From Cupriavidus pauculus (GTDB lineage: Bacteria > Pseudomonadota > Gammaproteobacteria > Burkholderiales > Burkholderiaceae), in contig NZ_VZOW01000001.1 of assembly GCF_008801835.1 (NCBI RefSeq), forward strand, positions 124,001 to 188,000: DNA of 64,000 nt, in the 5' to 3' direction. Shown in pieces: positions 45,665 through 55,390 of the stretch. The notes under the pieces are model-generated. The model searched no databases, was not told the DNA's origin, and saw only the letters and a list, made by a program, of their open reading frames with translations. Both the position numbers and the translations under genes were made by a program. How positions within the stretch are numbered: position 1 is the first letter of the stretch; every line of letters begins with the position of its first letter.

Positions 45665-46663
45665 ATGAAACGTCTGTTCCTGCGCCTGCTTGGCGTCCTG
45701 CTGGTCTTTGCCATCGCCGCCGCCGGCGGTTTTGCATGGTGGGCCAATCAGCCGCTGGTCCTTGCCACGTCGCCCGTGGAAGTCATCGTCAAGCCCAATT
45801 CGGGCGTGGCCAGCGTGGGCCGCCAAATCCAGCGGGGCGGCGTGCCCATTGATTCGCAACTGTTTCAGCTGCTGGCGCGCATCACCGGCCATGGCGCCGA
45901 TCTCAAGGCGGGCGGCTATCAGTTCGAAACCGGCGTGACGCCGCTGGGCGTGATCGACAAGCTGGCCAAGGGCGAGGTCACGCACTATGTGGTCACCGTG
46001 ATCGAAGGCTGGGAATTCCGCAAGATGCGTGCGGCCGTGGATGCCAATCCGGCGCTCAAGCACGATACGCAGGGCATGTCGGATGCCGATCTGATGAAGG
46101 CGATTGGCGCATCGGAAACCTCGCCGGAAGGGCTGTTTTTTCCCGATACCTATCTGTTTGCGCGCGGCAGCAGCGATATCGAGCTGTACAAGCACGCCTA
46201 TCGCGCCATGCAGCGGCGCCTGAACGACGCCTGGAACGCACGCGCGCCGGACCTGCCGTACCGGTCGCCGTACGAGGCGCTGGTAATGGCGTCGATCGTC
46301 GAGAAGGAGACCGGCCAGGCGGCCGAACGGCCGATGATTGCCGCCGTGTTCGCCAATCGGCTGCGCAAGAACATGATGCTGCAGACCGATCCGACCGTGA
46401 TCTACGGCATCGGTCCGTCGTTCGACGGCAATCTGCGCAAGAAGGATCTGCTGACCGACACCCCGTACAATACGTACACTCGCACCGGCCTGCCGCCGAC
46501 GCCGATCGCGCTGCCGGGCCTGGCCTCGCTGGCCGCAGCCACCGCGCCGGCGCCAACCGACGCGCTGTATTTTGTGGCGCGCGGCGACGGCAGCAGCCAT
46601 TTTTCCAATTCACTTCCCGAACATAACCGCGCGGTCGACAAATACCAGCGCGGCAAGCCATAA
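45665..46663 (+). CDS. mltG: Endolytic murein transglycosylase
   Basis: A 332-residue inner-membrane enzyme that cuts nascent glycan chains. The N-terminal anchor is [20 protein letters not shown]; a LysM-like domain is followed by the YceG catalytic domain with catalytic Glu in A-S-I-V-E-K-E-T-G and N-R-L, and [10 protein letters not shown]. The ATG at 45665 opens the anchor; upstream in-frame sequence is unrelated. tmk starts 4 bp downstream. Confidence 0.96.
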   Translation: MKRLFLRLLGVLLVFAIAAAGGFAWWANQPLVLATSPVEVIVKPNSGVASVGRQIQRGGVPIDSQLFQLLARITGHGADLKAGGYQFETGVTPLGVIDKLAKGEVTHYVVTVIEGWEFRKMRAAVDANPALKHDTQGMSDADLMKAIGASETSPEGLFFPDTYLFARGSSDIELYKHAYRAMQRRLNDAWNARAPDLPYRSPYEALVMASIVEKETGQAAERPMIAAVFANRLRKNMMLQTDPTVIYGIGPSFDGNLRKKDLLTDTPYNTYTRTGLPPTPIALPGLASLAAATAPAPTDALYFVARGDGSSHFSNSLPEHNRAVDKYQRGKP

Positions 46664-46667
46664 CTTC

Positions 46668-47270
46668 ATGCGCGGCAAATTCATCACCTTCGAAGGCATC
46701 GACGGCGCGGGCAAAAGCACCCATATCGAATGGGTGGCCGAGCGCCTGCGCGCACGCGCACCGGTCGTGACCACGCGCGAGCCGGGCGGCACTCCGCTGG
46801 GCGAGGACCTGCGCAACCTGTTGCTGCATCGCAAGATGCATCTGGAAACCGAGGCGCTGCTGATGTTCGCGGCCCGCCGCGAACACATCGCCGAAGTCAT
46901 CGAACCGGCCCTGGCGCGCGGCGACTGGGTCATCTCGGACCGCTTTACCGATGCCACCTTCGCCTATCAGGGCGGAGGTCGTGGCCTGCCGTGCGAGCGC
47001 CTGGAAGTCCTGGAGCAGTGGGTGCAGGGCGGTCTGCAGCCGGATCTGACATTGTTGTTCGACGTGCCGCTGGAAACCGCCGCCGAGCGCCTGGCCGGAG
47101 CGCGCACGCCAGACAAGTTCGAAGCGGAGTCGCGCGCCTTCTTTTCGCGCACGCGCGCCGAATACCTGCGTCGCGCGGCGCAGGCGCCACATCGCTTCCG
47201 AGTGATCGACGCCACGCGGTCGATCGACGCAATTCGTCAAAAACTTGATGAAATCGTCTCAACTCTTTGA
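46668..47270 (+). CDS. tmk: Thymidylate kinase
   Basis: A 200-residue dTMP kinase. P-loop [11 protein letters not shown], the T-R-E-P-G-G-T-P motif, and [15 protein letters not shown]. It converts dTMP to dTDP. The ATG at 46668 is 4 bp past the mltG stop, so translation is probably coupled. The start is fixed by the conserved [10 protein letters not shown]. Confidence 0.97.
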   Translation: MRGKFITFEGIDGAGKSTHIEWVAERLRARAPVVTTREPGGTPLGEDLRNLLLHRKMHLETEALLMFAARREHIAEVIEPALARGDWVISDRFTDATFAYQGGGRGLPCERLEVLEQWVQGGLQPDLTLLFDVPLETAAERLAGARTPDKFEAESRAFFSRTRAEYLRRAAQAPHRFRVIDATRSIDAIRQKLDEIVSTL

Positions 47271-47356
47271 TTTTTATGGTTTATATCGTCACCGTGATGT
47301 CGCCGGCAGTTACTGCGAAAACACATGAGAAAGTGGCGATAACTTACTGAATCCGC

Positions 47357-48388
47357 ATGCTTTATCCCTGGCAACGAAAAGACTGGCAAGAGCTGGCTGC
47401 GCTACGCGGCAGGCTGCCCCATGCATTGCTGGTGCACGGGCAGCAAGGCATCGGCAAGCGCGATCTGGCGTTGCATTTCGCCCAGGGTTTGCTGTGCGAA
47501 ACGCCCCTGGCTGACGGGCAGCCGTGCAATGGCTGCAGCGCATGCCACTGGTTTGGGCAAGGCAACCATCCGGACTTCACCGTGGTGCGGCCGGAGGCGC
47601 TGGAGACCGGCGCGGGCGGCGATGCGGACAGCGACGCCGAGAGTGGCAGCAAGAAAAAGGCGCCCAGCAAGATCATCCGCATGGAGCAGGTGCGAGCGCT
47701 GATCGAGGCGGTAGGCGTCGGCACCCACCGCGCCGGATTGCGCGTTGTCGTGGTGTATCCGCTCGATGCGTTGCAGACCGAAGGCGCCAATGCCCTGCTC
47801 AAGACGCTGGAAGAGCCGCCGCCGTCGACCGTTTTCCTGCTGGTGACCGACCGTATCGACCGCGTACTGCCGACGATCCTGTCGCGCTGCCGCCAGTTTT
47901 CCGTGACGCGCCCGACGGCCGATGAGGCGCTGGCCTGGCTGCGCAGCCAGGGCGTGGCCGATGTCGAGGCGCAACTGGCGCTGGCGGGCGGTTCGCCGCT
48001 GACCGCGATGCACGCCGCCGAAGCCGAGGAACAGCCGCTGCAGCGCTGGCTGGTCGGTCAGCTCGGCAACGGCGCCGCGTTCGATGCGTTCGCCGCCGCC
48101 GAACAATTGCAGAAGCTGCCCGTGCCGGCGATCCTCGGCACGCTGCAGCGCTGGACCTACGATCTGTTGGCGCTCTGCCTGGGCACCGGCGTGGCGCGGT
48201 ATTTCCCCAAGGAACACGCCGCGCTTGAACGTTGCGCCCGCGCTACCGACGCGCATCGGCTGCAGGCGTTCGCGGGCCGGCTGGTCAATCATCGCCGCAG
48301 CGAAAACCATCCGCTGGCGGCCCGGCTCGTGATGGAATCGGTATTTCTCGACTATCGGCAATTGTTCGGGTCCGGCGCTGCAAAGTGA
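47357..48388 (+). CDS. holB: DNA polymerase III subunit delta'
   Basis: A 343-residue clamp-loader subunit. It has H-G-Q-Q-G-I-G-K (P-loop-like), the C-N-G-C-S-A-C zinc motif, an acidic/lysine-rich insert (D-A-D-S-D-A-E-S-G-S-K-K-K) and S-R-C near I-L-S-R-C-R-Q-F. With tau and delta it opens the beta clamp at the replication fork. It follows tmk after 86 bp. Confidence 0.95.
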   Translation: MLYPWQRKDWQELAALRGRLPHALLVHGQQGIGKRDLALHFAQGLLCETPLADGQPCNGCSACHWFGQGNHPDFTVVRPEALETGAGGDADSDAESGSKKKAPSKIIRMEQVRALIEAVGVGTHRAGLRVVVVYPLDALQTEGANALLKTLEEPPPSTVFLLVTDRIDRVLPTILSRCRQFSVTRPTADEALAWLRSQGVADVEAQLALAGGSPLTAMHAAEAEEQPLQRWLVGQLGNGAAFDAFAAAEQLQKLPVPAILGTLQRWTYDLLALCLGTGVARYFPKEHAALERCARATDAHRLQAFAGRLVNHRRSENHPLAARLVMESVFLDYRQLFGSGAAK

Positions 48389-48502
48389 TGGCGCGGGGCG
48401 ACAAAGCCATAGGCATTGTGATACGCACGTGGTAAAAATCGAGCGACGCAGTTCCACGATAAATAGCCCGCGCAAAGCGGGCATGCAGCAAGGGGTCAAA
48501 CA

Positions 48503-48934
48503 ATGAATGCACCAGTCACGATGCCGCCACGCGCGGCAACGGCTGCGCCTGGGAATCCGCCTGCCGCCAGCGGCGGCGCGGCAGCTCCGGGCGCGCCGCA
48601 GCGTCCCAATGTGCTGTCGCTGTCGATCAAGGACCAGGCCGGGCTCTACGGCGCCTACATGCCATTCCTGACGCACGGCGGCATCTTTGTACCGTCGAAC
48701 CGCCCGTTCCGGCTTGGCGAACAGGTTTTTCTGGTGCTTTCATTGCTGGATCGGCCGCAGAAATACCAGATCCAGGGCACCGTGGCATGGATCACGCCTG
48801 TCGGCACGCCGCTCAAGACGCCCGGCGTGGGCGTGCACCTGCCCGATGACGACAACGGCCGCGCCCTGAAGCGCGCGGTCGAGGAACTGTTGGGCAAGAC
48901 CGTCGAATCGGGGCGTCCCACGCAGACTTTGTAA
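48503..48934 (+). CDS. pilZ: Type IV pilus assembly protein PilZ
   Basis: A 143-residue single PilZ-domain protein. The N-terminal 35 residues are Ala/Pro/Gly-rich and disordered-looking. The core has L-S-L-S-I-K-D, G-G-I-F-V-P-S-N-R-P-F-R-L-G, and the W-I-T-P-V-G segment. PilZ works with the PilB motor and FimX to assemble type IV pili and often does not bind c-di-GMP; the R-x-x-x-R motif of c-di-GMP binders is not seen here. It lies between holB and the GNAT/tatD genes. Confidence 0.92.
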   Translation: MNAPVTMPPRAATAAPGNPPAASGGAAAPGAPQRPNVLSLSIKDQAGLYGAYMPFLTHGGIFVPSNRPFRLGEQVFLVLSLLDRPQKYQIQGTVAWITPVGTPLKTPGVGVHLPDDDNGRALKRAVEELLGKTVESGRPTQTL

Positions 48935-48943
48935 CCTAATAAA

Positions 48944-48977
48944 TTGCGCGAAGACTATCGCGCAAATACATGTATTT
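48944..48977. other. Hairpin plus palindrome abutting the GNAT start codon
   Basis: TTGCGCGA pairs with TCGCGCAA over a six-base loop (48944-48965). The perfect palindrome AAATACATGTATTT (48964-48977) directly adjoins the ATG at 48978. This is where a ribosome-binding site should be, and no AGGA-like sequence is visible. It could be an operator, a pilZ 3' structure, or control of start access. Confidence 0.6.
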
Positions 48978-49487
48978 ATGAGTAATTCTGGTTTCACCGT
49001 GCGCCTTGCCACGCGTCAGGATCTGCCTGGTATCGTCGACATCTATAACAGCACGGTGCCGTCGCGCATGGTGACGGCCGACACCGCGCCGGTCACCGTG
49101 CAGTCGCGTGAAGCATGGTTCGACGCCCACCAGCCCGAGCGCCGCCCGCTATGGGTGTGTACGGCCGCCGACAGCCGGATGGCCGGTTGGGTCAGTTTTT
49201 CCGATTTCTATGGCCGTCCCGCCTACGGCGCCACCGCCGAGGTGTCGATCTATCTGCACGAAGCGTTTCGCGGCCAGGGGCTGGGCCGGTATCTGCTGGA
49301 ACAGGCTATCGCCCATGCGCCCAAGGTCGGCGTCAATACGCTGCTGGGCTTCATCTTCGGCCACAATGCGCCAAGCCTGGCGCTTTTCGAGCGGCATGGT
49401 TTCGTGCGTTGGGGCGACCTGCCGCGCGTAGCCGTGCTCGATGGCATTGAACGCGATCTCGTGATCGTCGGCCGTCGCCTGGACTGA
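48978..49487 (+). CDS. GNAT family N-acetyltransferase (phosphinothricin acetyltransferase-like)
   Basis: A 169-residue GNAT. It has R-L-A-T-R-Q-D-L-P-G-I-V-D-I-Y-N-S-T, the acetyl-CoA loop F-R-G-Q-G-L-G-R-Y-L-L, and G-F-I-F-G-H-N-A-P-S-L-A-L-F-E-R-H-G-F-V-R-W-G. The order resembles PAT/YncA enzymes that acetylate free amino acids or small amines. No substrate can be named. The start has no clear ribosome-binding site, which is unusual. Confidence 0.9.
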   Translation: MSNSGFTVRLATRQDLPGIVDIYNSTVPSRMVTADTAPVTVQSREAWFDAHQPERRPLWVCTAADSRMAGWVSFSDFYGRPAYGATAEVSIYLHEAFRGQGLGRYLLEQAIAHAPKVGVNTLLGFIFGHNAPSLALFERHGFVRWGDLPRVAVLDGIERDLVIVGRRLD

Positions 49488-49529
49488 CGCGGCGCGACAC
49501 CGTCCGCGTCCAAAAAACCGAGAATCCCG

Positions 49530-50327
49530 ATGTTTGTCGATTCCCATTGCCATATCGATTTTCCCGAGCTGGCGCAGCGTCTGCCGCAACTGCTCGAAAA
49601 CATGAAGACCAACCAGGTCACCCATGCGCTGTGCATCTCGGTGACGCTGGAGGATTTCCCGCGTGTGCTGGCGCTGGCCGAGCAGCATCCCAACCTGTAT
49701 GCGTCGGTGGGCGTGCATCCCGATTACGAGGAAGATGCCGAAGAGCCTACGCTGGAACGGCTGGTGACGCTGTCCGCGCATCCGCGCGTGGTCGGCACCG
49801 GCGAAACCGGCCTCGATTACTACCGCCTGAACGGCCGCAGCATCGACGAGATGGAATGGCAGCGCGAGCGCTTTCGCACCCATATCCGCGCGGCGCGGCA
49901 GACCGGCAAGCCGCTGATCATCCATACGCGGTCGTCGGCGGACGATACGCTGCGACTGATGCGCGAGGAAAACGCGCGCGAAGCGGGTGGCGTGATGCAT
50001 TGCTTCACCGAGACATGGGACATCGCCCGGCAGGCGCTGGACGAGGGCTTTTATATCTCGTTTTCGGGCATCGTCACGTTCAAGAGCGCGGCCGACCTGC
50101 AGGAAACTGCGAAGAAGGTGCCGCTGGACCGCATGCTGATCGAGACCGATTCGCCGTACCTGGCGCCCGTGCCGTATCGCGGCAAGACTAATGAGCCGGC
50201 ATGGGTGCGTCATGTCGGCGAATTCATCGCCGGCCTGCGCGGTGTGCCCGTGGCAACCGTCGCGGAACAGACGACCGAAAATTTTTTCCGTTTGTTCAAG
50301 CACATAGATAGGAATGCTCATGCTTGA
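49530..50327 (+). CDS. TatD family metal-dependent hydrolase
   Basis: A 265-residue TIM-barrel hydrolase with N-terminal H-x-H in D-S-H-C-H-I-D-F. The family's G-E-T-G-L-D-Y-Y, I-I-H-T-R and M-H-C-F-T-E metal residues are present, as is L-I-E-T-D-S-P-Y-L-A-P. TatD enzymes act as 3'-5' DNases or deacylases. Its last codons overlap the ankyrin gene. Confidence 0.93.
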   Translation: MFVDSHCHIDFPELAQRLPQLLENMKTNQVTHALCISVTLEDFPRVLALAEQHPNLYASVGVHPDYEEDAEEPTLERLVTLSAHPRVVGTGETGLDYYRLNGRSIDEMEWQRERFRTHIRAARQTGKPLIIHTRSSADDTLRLMREENAREAGGVMHCFTETWDIARQALDEGFYISFSGIVTFKSAADLQETAKKVPLDRMLIETDSPYLAPVPYRGKTNEPAWVRHVGEFIAGLRGVPVATVAEQTTENFFRLFKHIDRNAHA

Positions 50328-51057
50328 TATCAAGATTCGACGACTCGCCGCAGCGATGGCACTGGTCGGCTGCGGCGCGCTGGCGGGTTGCGCGCTGGTG
50401 CACGCCGCGCCGGCCGACGATATGCGCAAGGCGGTGGAATTCGACGACGGCAATACGGTGCAAAAGCTGCTGGCCAAGGGTGTCGATCCAAACCTGGTCG
50501 ATAACCGCGGCAATCCAATGCTGGTGGTGGCGCTGCGCGAGAAATCGACCAAGGCGGCCACGGCGCTGATCAAGGCGAAAAATATCGACTTCGACAAGAC
50601 CAATCCGGCCGGCGAGAACGCGCTGATGATGGCCAGCCTGCAAGGCGAGCTAGACATGGTCAAGCTGATGGTCGACGGCATGGAAGCCGAGGTCAACAAG
50701 AAGGGCTGGGCGCCGCTGCACTATGCGGCCACCAACGGCCACAACGATGTGGTGAAGTATCTGGTCGACCACGCCGCCTATATCGATGCGGAAAGTCCCA
50801 ACGGCACCACGCCGCTGATGATGGCGGCGCGCGGCGGCCATATCGAGACCGTCAAGCTGCTGTTGGACGAGGGCGCCGACATGCGCCTGAAAAACCAGCA
50901 GGGCATGACCGTGATCGACTTTGCCGACCAGTACAACCAGAAAGAAATTGCCGATGGCCTGAAGTCGCGCTGGCAAAAGCTCTACGGCAACCTGCCGGTG
51001 CCTGCCCCGAAGCCCAAGCCATGGACGCCTGACGGCCAGCAGCCGAAGGCCAACTGA
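50320..51057 (+). CDS. Ankyrin-repeat protein, exported or lipoprotein
   Basis: A 245-residue protein with a signal peptide (I-R-R-L-A-A-A-M-A-L-V-G-C-G-A-L-A-G-C) that carries an L-A-G-C lipobox, with A-L-V-H-A a possible alternative cleavage site. About four to five ankyrin repeats follow: N-P-M-L-V-V-A-L, E-N-A-L-M-M-A-S, W-A-P-L-H-Y-A-A, T-T-P-L-M-M-A-A. A Pro/Lys-rich tail ends it. It probably scaffolds a periplasmic partner. ATG 50320 follows TAGGAATGCTC; ATG 50314 is the alternative. Start overlaps the tatD stop. Confidence 0.88.
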   Translation: MLDIKIRRLAAAMALVGCGALAGCALVHAAPADDMRKAVEFDDGNTVQKLLAKGVDPNLVDNRGNPMLVVALREKSTKAATALIKAKNIDFDKTNPAGENALMMASLQGELDMVKLMVDGMEAEVNKKGWAPLHYAATNGHNDVVKYLVDHAAYIDAESPNGTTPLMMAARGGHIETVKLLLDEGADMRLKNQQGMTVIDFADQYNQKEIADGLKSRWQKLYGNLPVPAPKPKPWTPDGQQPKAN

Positions 51058-51058
51058 G

Positions 51059-52123
51059 TCAGGGAAAATCGCGCTCGCTGATCATCGCCGAGCGCGATTT
51101 GCCTTCCGGCACCGTCTGCAGCGTGAGGATGGTACGTCCGAAACTGGTGCCGCCGTTCTCCTTCGCTTGCGCCAGTTCGAAGCGCTCCGAGCGAAAAATC
51201 TCCCCCGTATCGAGGCTTTGATAACGGATGTCGTAGCTGCCCGGCGAGATGTTCTCCATCGTGAACGACGATCCGCCGCGCACGAAGCTCGTCCGCACCG
51301 GCAGCGGCGTATTGCCGTCGAGGGCCACCAGCTTGACCAGCACGTCCGACAGACTGCGCGCGTTGTCGACCGTCAGCGTCGACAGGCCACGGTCGTTCAG
51401 CACCGGATAGCCCGACAGATATCCAGAATGCGCCGGCCATGGCAGGCCGCGCGGTGTCAGCGCGGGCCGCTGATACTTGCCGGTGCGCGCGGCCGCGCCC
51501 GTCTCTGACGCGGCGGCCCGTGGCGCTGCCGTGGCGCCGCTTGCCTGTGCGGATTTGATGATTTGCGACGCGCGGTGCTCGGGCGTGGCTTCGCTCGCGC
51601 CAGACCAGTCGCCCAGCAGGATCACGATCACCGCGCCAACCGCCGCGTACAGCGCGAACGAGCCGTACCTGGGCAACGGCATCGCCGGACCGTCGTTGCG
51701 GTCCTGACGATCGGGACGGGGACGGCGGGCCTTGCGGCGTCGCGGCGGCGCATCCCAGTCGGGTTCGGCCTCGGGCTCGGGCGCGGGCTGCGGTGCCGGC
51801 CGGGCGGCAGGCCGTGGCGGCGGCTGCGTGGCCCGACGCTGCGCCTGCGCCGCAGCCGCCGCTCGCTGGGCCTGGGCGCGCCGCTGCTTCTGTTCCGCCT
51901 CGCGCTTTTCCTGTGCGGCAATCCACTGATCATGCTCAGCGCGCCGCGCCGGATCGCGCAGCACTTCGTAGGCCGCGTTCAGCAGTCGCATGATGCGATT
52001 GGCTTCGTCGCTGTCGGCATGGCGATCGGGATGGTACTTCTGGCTCAATGACTTGTACGCGGCCCGAATCACTTCCGGGGGCGCATCGCGTGAAACCTTG
52101 AGGTTGTCGTAATGGGTATGCAT
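51059..52123 (-). CDS. J-domain protein with a predicted transmembrane helix
   Basis: A 354-residue protein. The J domain is at 4-67 with the H-P-D motif at 31-33. A charged Gln/Arg/Ala helix (68-100, likely coiled) and a Pro/Arg-rich linker (100-150) follow. A hydrophobic segment at about 154-171 (A-V-G-A-V-I-V-I-L-L) looks membrane-spanning. The rest (172-354) is Ser/Gly-rich and beta-rich. The J domain would recruit DnaK at the membrane. Start at 52123 is the conserved Y-D-N-L-K-V N-terminus. It is convergent with the ankyrin gene, one base apart. Confidence 0.87.
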   Translation of the reverse strand: MHTHYDNLKVSRDAPPEVIRAAYKSLSQKYHPDRHADSDEANRIMRLLNAAYEVLRDPARRAEHDQWIAAQEKREAEQKQRRAQAQRAAAAAQAQRRATQPPPRPAARPAPQPAPEPEAEPDWDAPPRRRKARRPRPDRQDRNDGPAMPLPRYGSFALYAAVGAVIVILLGDWSGASEATPEHRASQIIKSAQASGATAAPRAAASETGAAARTGKYQRPALTPRGLPWPAHSGYLSGYPVLNDRGLSTLTVDNARSLSDVLVKLVALDGNTPLPVRTSFVRGGSSFTMENISPGSYDIRYQSLDTGEIFRSERFELAQAKENGGTSFGRTILTLQTVPEGKSRSAMISERDFP

Positions 52124-52576
52124 CAAGCGGAAAGGACGCAATATCGGTGGTCGACAACAAATAACGGCAATACGGCCGCTTTTTTCAAGTCCGCAGCGCC
52201 GGGCGCAGCTGCGCCGCACGTTGCCGATTGTTGATGCCGGCCCGCCGGCCGGTCTGCGGGCTGGCGAACAAAGCGAGCACGTTCGGCGCAACATGGCGTT
52301 ACCACGCCGAACCGCGGCCGAAGCCAGCGGTGTTGTATTTTGGCGCATGACGATGGGATGGCCCGGACTTTTGGCATGCTGTCCGTCGGCGCGCGAAAGC
52401 GCGGCGAAGCGGGTTGGATCGCGGGTCGGATCGGCTTCGTGTCAGAAAACGCTAAAGAAATCCGGTTGCCTGCCGATAATGGCGGCCAACAAGAAGTATC
52501 AGAGAAGGGGCCTGCCAAGAGCCCCGCTCACGGGATGCGCGAAGCGCGCTTCGCACCCATTGATAGGGGCAAGTAC
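52124..52576. other. Divergent intergenic region, J-domain and HD-GYP genes
   Basis: A 453-bp gap with no supported gene. A frame that runs from 52340 into the HD-GYP gene is open but has no family-like sequence and no ribosome-binding site. No promoter is clear on either strand. Confidence 0.5.
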
Positions 52577-53764
52577 ATGCTGAGAAGAATCAAGGCAGAG
52601 CAACTGCAGATAGGCATGTTTGTGGCAAGGCTGGGCGGACCATGGATGAACCATCCGTTCTGGCGCTCGCGCTTTCTGGTCACCAGCGACGAGCAGGTGG
52701 AGCAGATCCAGGCGGCCAACGTGCAGGATGTCTGGATCGACATATTGAAGGGACGCAATCTGCCGACTCCGGCCGCACCGGAGATGATGGAGGCCGATGT
52801 CGACGACGCCCCCGAATGCAGCTTCGAAGAAGAACTGGAGCGCGCGCGTGAGCTGATCAAGTCGGGCCGCGCGCTGATCGGCAACCTGTTCAACGACGTG
52901 CGCATGGGCCGTGCCCTGGAAACCCATGGCGCGCTGCTGCTGGTGGATTCGGCATCGGCGTCGCTGTCGCGCCATTCCCAGGCGCTGCTGGCGATGGCGC
53001 GGCTCAAGGCCAAGGACGACTACACCTATCTCCATTCGTTTTCGGTCTGCGCGCTGATGATCGCGGTCGGACGCAACCTCAAGCTGCCCGATGGCGAAGT
53101 ACGCGAGCTGGGGCTGGCCGGCCTGGTGCACGACATCGGCAAGCTCACGCTGCCCGAATCGCTGCTGATGAAGGCCGGCGACCTGACGCCCGCGCAGGAA
53201 GAGCAGATGCGCCGCCACCCGTCGGCCGGCTATCGGATCCTCAACGAGGCGCGCCTGTACACCAACATTCCGCTCGATGTCTGCGTGCACCACCATGAGC
53301 GGGTGGACGGCCGCGGCTATCCGTTCGGTCTGCTGGAGCACGAAATCAGCATCCACGCAAAGATCGCGGCAATTTGCGATACGTACGATTCGCTGACCTC
53401 GCCGCGACCCAATCATCTGGCGTGGTCGCCGGCGCGCGCGATGGAATACATCGCCGTGCGGGTGGACACGTTGTTCGATCGCCGCGTGTTCAAGGCGTTT
53501 ACGCGCACGGTCGGCATCTATCCGCTGGGCACCGTGCTGCGCCTGCGCTCGGGACGCCTTGCCGTGGTCTGCGGCCAGAACGACAACGAAGCGCTGCGCC
53601 CGCGCGTCATGGCGTTCTATTCCGTGGCGGAGTCGCGGCCGCTGCCGCCCGAAGTGCTGGATCTCACGCAGAGCGAGGACACCGTCATCGCTTTCGAGGA
53701 CGCGCGCCAGTGGGGCTTCACCGACGAGCAACTGATGGCGATGTACGCACCGCACGCCAAATGA
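52577..53764 (+). CDS. HD-GYP domain cyclic-di-GMP phosphodiesterase with N-terminal DUF3391
   Basis: A 395-residue protein. Residues 1-130 contain a DUF3391-type domain (I-K-A-E-Q-L-Q-I-G-M-F-V at the start). The HD-GYP domain spans about 140-330: H153, H185-D186 (V-H-D-I-G-K), H-H-E-R-V-D-G-R-G-Y-P (239-249). These are the residues expected for c-di-GMP hydrolysis to GMP. No transmembrane segment is present, so it is cytosolic. The ATG at 52577 is chosen for the conserved domain start. Confidence 0.93.
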   Translation: MLRRIKAEQLQIGMFVARLGGPWMNHPFWRSRFLVTSDEQVEQIQAANVQDVWIDILKGRNLPTPAAPEMMEADVDDAPECSFEEELERARELIKSGRALIGNLFNDVRMGRALETHGALLLVDSASASLSRHSQALLAMARLKAKDDYTYLHSFSVCALMIAVGRNLKLPDGEVRELGLAGLVHDIGKLTLPESLLMKAGDLTPAQEEQMRRHPSAGYRILNEARLYTNIPLDVCVHHHERVDGRGYPFGLLEHEISIHAKIAAICDTYDSLTSPRPNHLAWSPARAMEYIAVRVDTLFDRRVFKAFTRTVGIYPLGTVLRLRSGRLAVVCGQNDNEALRPRVMAFYSVAESRPLPPEVLDLTQSEDTVIAFEDARQWGFTDEQLMAMYAPHAK

Positions 53765-53937
53765 CGGCGCGGCGGCCGCCTGTGCGCGCGCCGCGCGCCG
53801 CGGGCGGCCATGCCGATCGCCTGAGACGATTCTGAAAAATCGGGGAAATGCCAGAATCCGCCGCCGCAAATGATGGCAGCAAGGCGCGCGGCGGGTAGAC
53901 TTGCGGCTTGTCTGGCTGAATCCATGCATCATCCCCC

Positions 53938-55278
53938 ATGAATTTCGACGCTCTGCTTGAGCTTTTCGAGCAACGCATTCCGGCCCATCCGTGGGCCCAG
54001 GTATCGCTGTATGTGCTGGCGCTGGTGCTGATCGCGGGCATCGCGCAGTGGCTGGTCGCGCGCGTCGTGGGACGCCTGGTCTACCGCGTGCTGAGCCTGT
54101 CCGGCAATGCCGACTGGGCCACCGCGCTGCTGCGCCACCGCACCTACCGCCGGCTGGGCTACGCGGTGTTCCTGGCCGTGATCACGGTCGGCGTAAGCCA
54201 GGTGCCCAACCTCGGCAAGTTTTCGATCCTGATCGAGCGGCTGGCGCACGCGGGCACCTGGATCAGCGTGTTCCTGATGCTTTCCGGCGTGCTCGGTGCC
54301 TGGCAGAGCGTCTTTGCCAACAGCCGCCGCGCGCAGACGCGCTCGATCAAGGGTTATGTGCAGATCGCCCAGCTTGCGCTGTGGCTGGTCTGCGCCGTGC
54401 TGGTGCTGTCGATCCTGATCGACCGTTCGCCGCTGTGGATGCTGTCCGGTATCGGTGCGCTGTCGGCGGTGCTGCTGCTGGTCTTCAAGGACACGCTGCT
54501 GTCGTTGGTGGCCAGCACGCAACTGACGTCGAACGATATGCTGCGTATCGGCGACTGGATCGAGATGCCGCAATCCAACGCCGATGGCTTTGTGATGGAC
54601 ATTGCGCTGCACACGGTCAAGGTCAAGAACTGGGACAATACCGTCACCACGGTGCCCACCTACAAGCTGTTCTCGGAGAGCTATCGCAACTACCGTCACA
54701 TGTTCGAGTCCGGCGCGCGCCGTATCAAGCGCACGCTGCGTATCGACGCCACGACGGTGCGGTTCCTGGACGACGCCGAGGTCAAGGCGCTGATGCGCTT
54801 TCGGCTGCTGCACGACTATCTCGAGGTCAAGCAGCAGGAAGTGGAACAGACCAATCGGGCGCTGCTGGGCGAAAACACCGACCCCGTCAATCGCCGCCGA
54901 TTAACCAATGTCGGCACGTTCCGCGCCTATGGCATCGCGTTCCTGCGCGCCCATCCCGATATCCACCAGGACCTGCTGCTCAATCTGCGCATGATGGAGC
55001 CCGACTCGCAGGGCATTCCGATCGAGGTCTACTGTTTCAGCACACGCACGGGCTGGATGGATTACGAGCGCATTCAGGGCGATATCTTCGATCACCTGCT
55101 GTCGATCCTGCCCGAGCTGGGATTGCGGCTCTATCAGGCGCCGTCCGGCGCCGATCTGAGCGGCTTGCGCGATCATTCGCCGCAGGGCGCTCATGCGGCG
55201 CTGGCTGCTGCGGCCGCCGATCCGGGCGCGCGCGACCCGGTCGGCGCGCATACGGACCGCGCGGACCGGGTAGCGTGA
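53938..55278 (+). CDS. MscS family mechanosensitive ion channel (YbdG-like)
   Basis: A 446-residue membrane protein with about five N-terminal hydrophobic segments, then the MscS core: D-M-L-R-I-G-D-W-I-E-M-P near 205 and W-D-N-T-V-T-T-V-P-T-Y (beta domain), followed by a soluble C-terminal region to 415. It resembles the medium-size MscS subgroup (YbdG-like) that opens on osmotic downshift. The last 30 residues are Asp/Ala-rich. It is convergent with purT. Confidence 0.9.
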   Translation: MNFDALLELFEQRIPAHPWAQVSLYVLALVLIAGIAQWLVARVVGRLVYRVLSLSGNADWATALLRHRTYRRLGYAVFLAVITVGVSQVPNLGKFSILIERLAHAGTWISVFLMLSGVLGAWQSVFANSRRAQTRSIKGYVQIAQLALWLVCAVLVLSILIDRSPLWMLSGIGALSAVLLLVFKDTLLSLVASTQLTSNDMLRIGDWIEMPQSNADGFVMDIALHTVKVKNWDNTVTTVPTYKLFSESYRNYRHMFESGARRIKRTLRIDATTVRFLDDAEVKALMRFRLLHDYLEVKQQEVEQTNRALLGENTDPVNRRRLTNVGTFRAYGIAFLRAHPDIHQDLLLNLRMMEPDSQGIPIEVYCFSTRTGWMDYERIQGDIFDHLLSILPELGLRLYQAPSGADLSGLRDHSPQGAHAALAAAAADPGARDPVGAHTDRADRVA

Positions 55279-55390
55279 TGGTTGGCGGTGTCAGCGGACG
55301 GCGACACGACTAATTGCGGCACGCCGGACTGCTGCGACACCGCGGACTGCAATACCGCGGCTGGCCCTGCGATGGTCTGCGGTGCTACGG

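Noticed and set aside
52340-52576. N-terminal extension of the HD-GYP protein
   Set aside because: The frame is open but unlike the family and has no ribosome-binding site; the domain begins at 52577.
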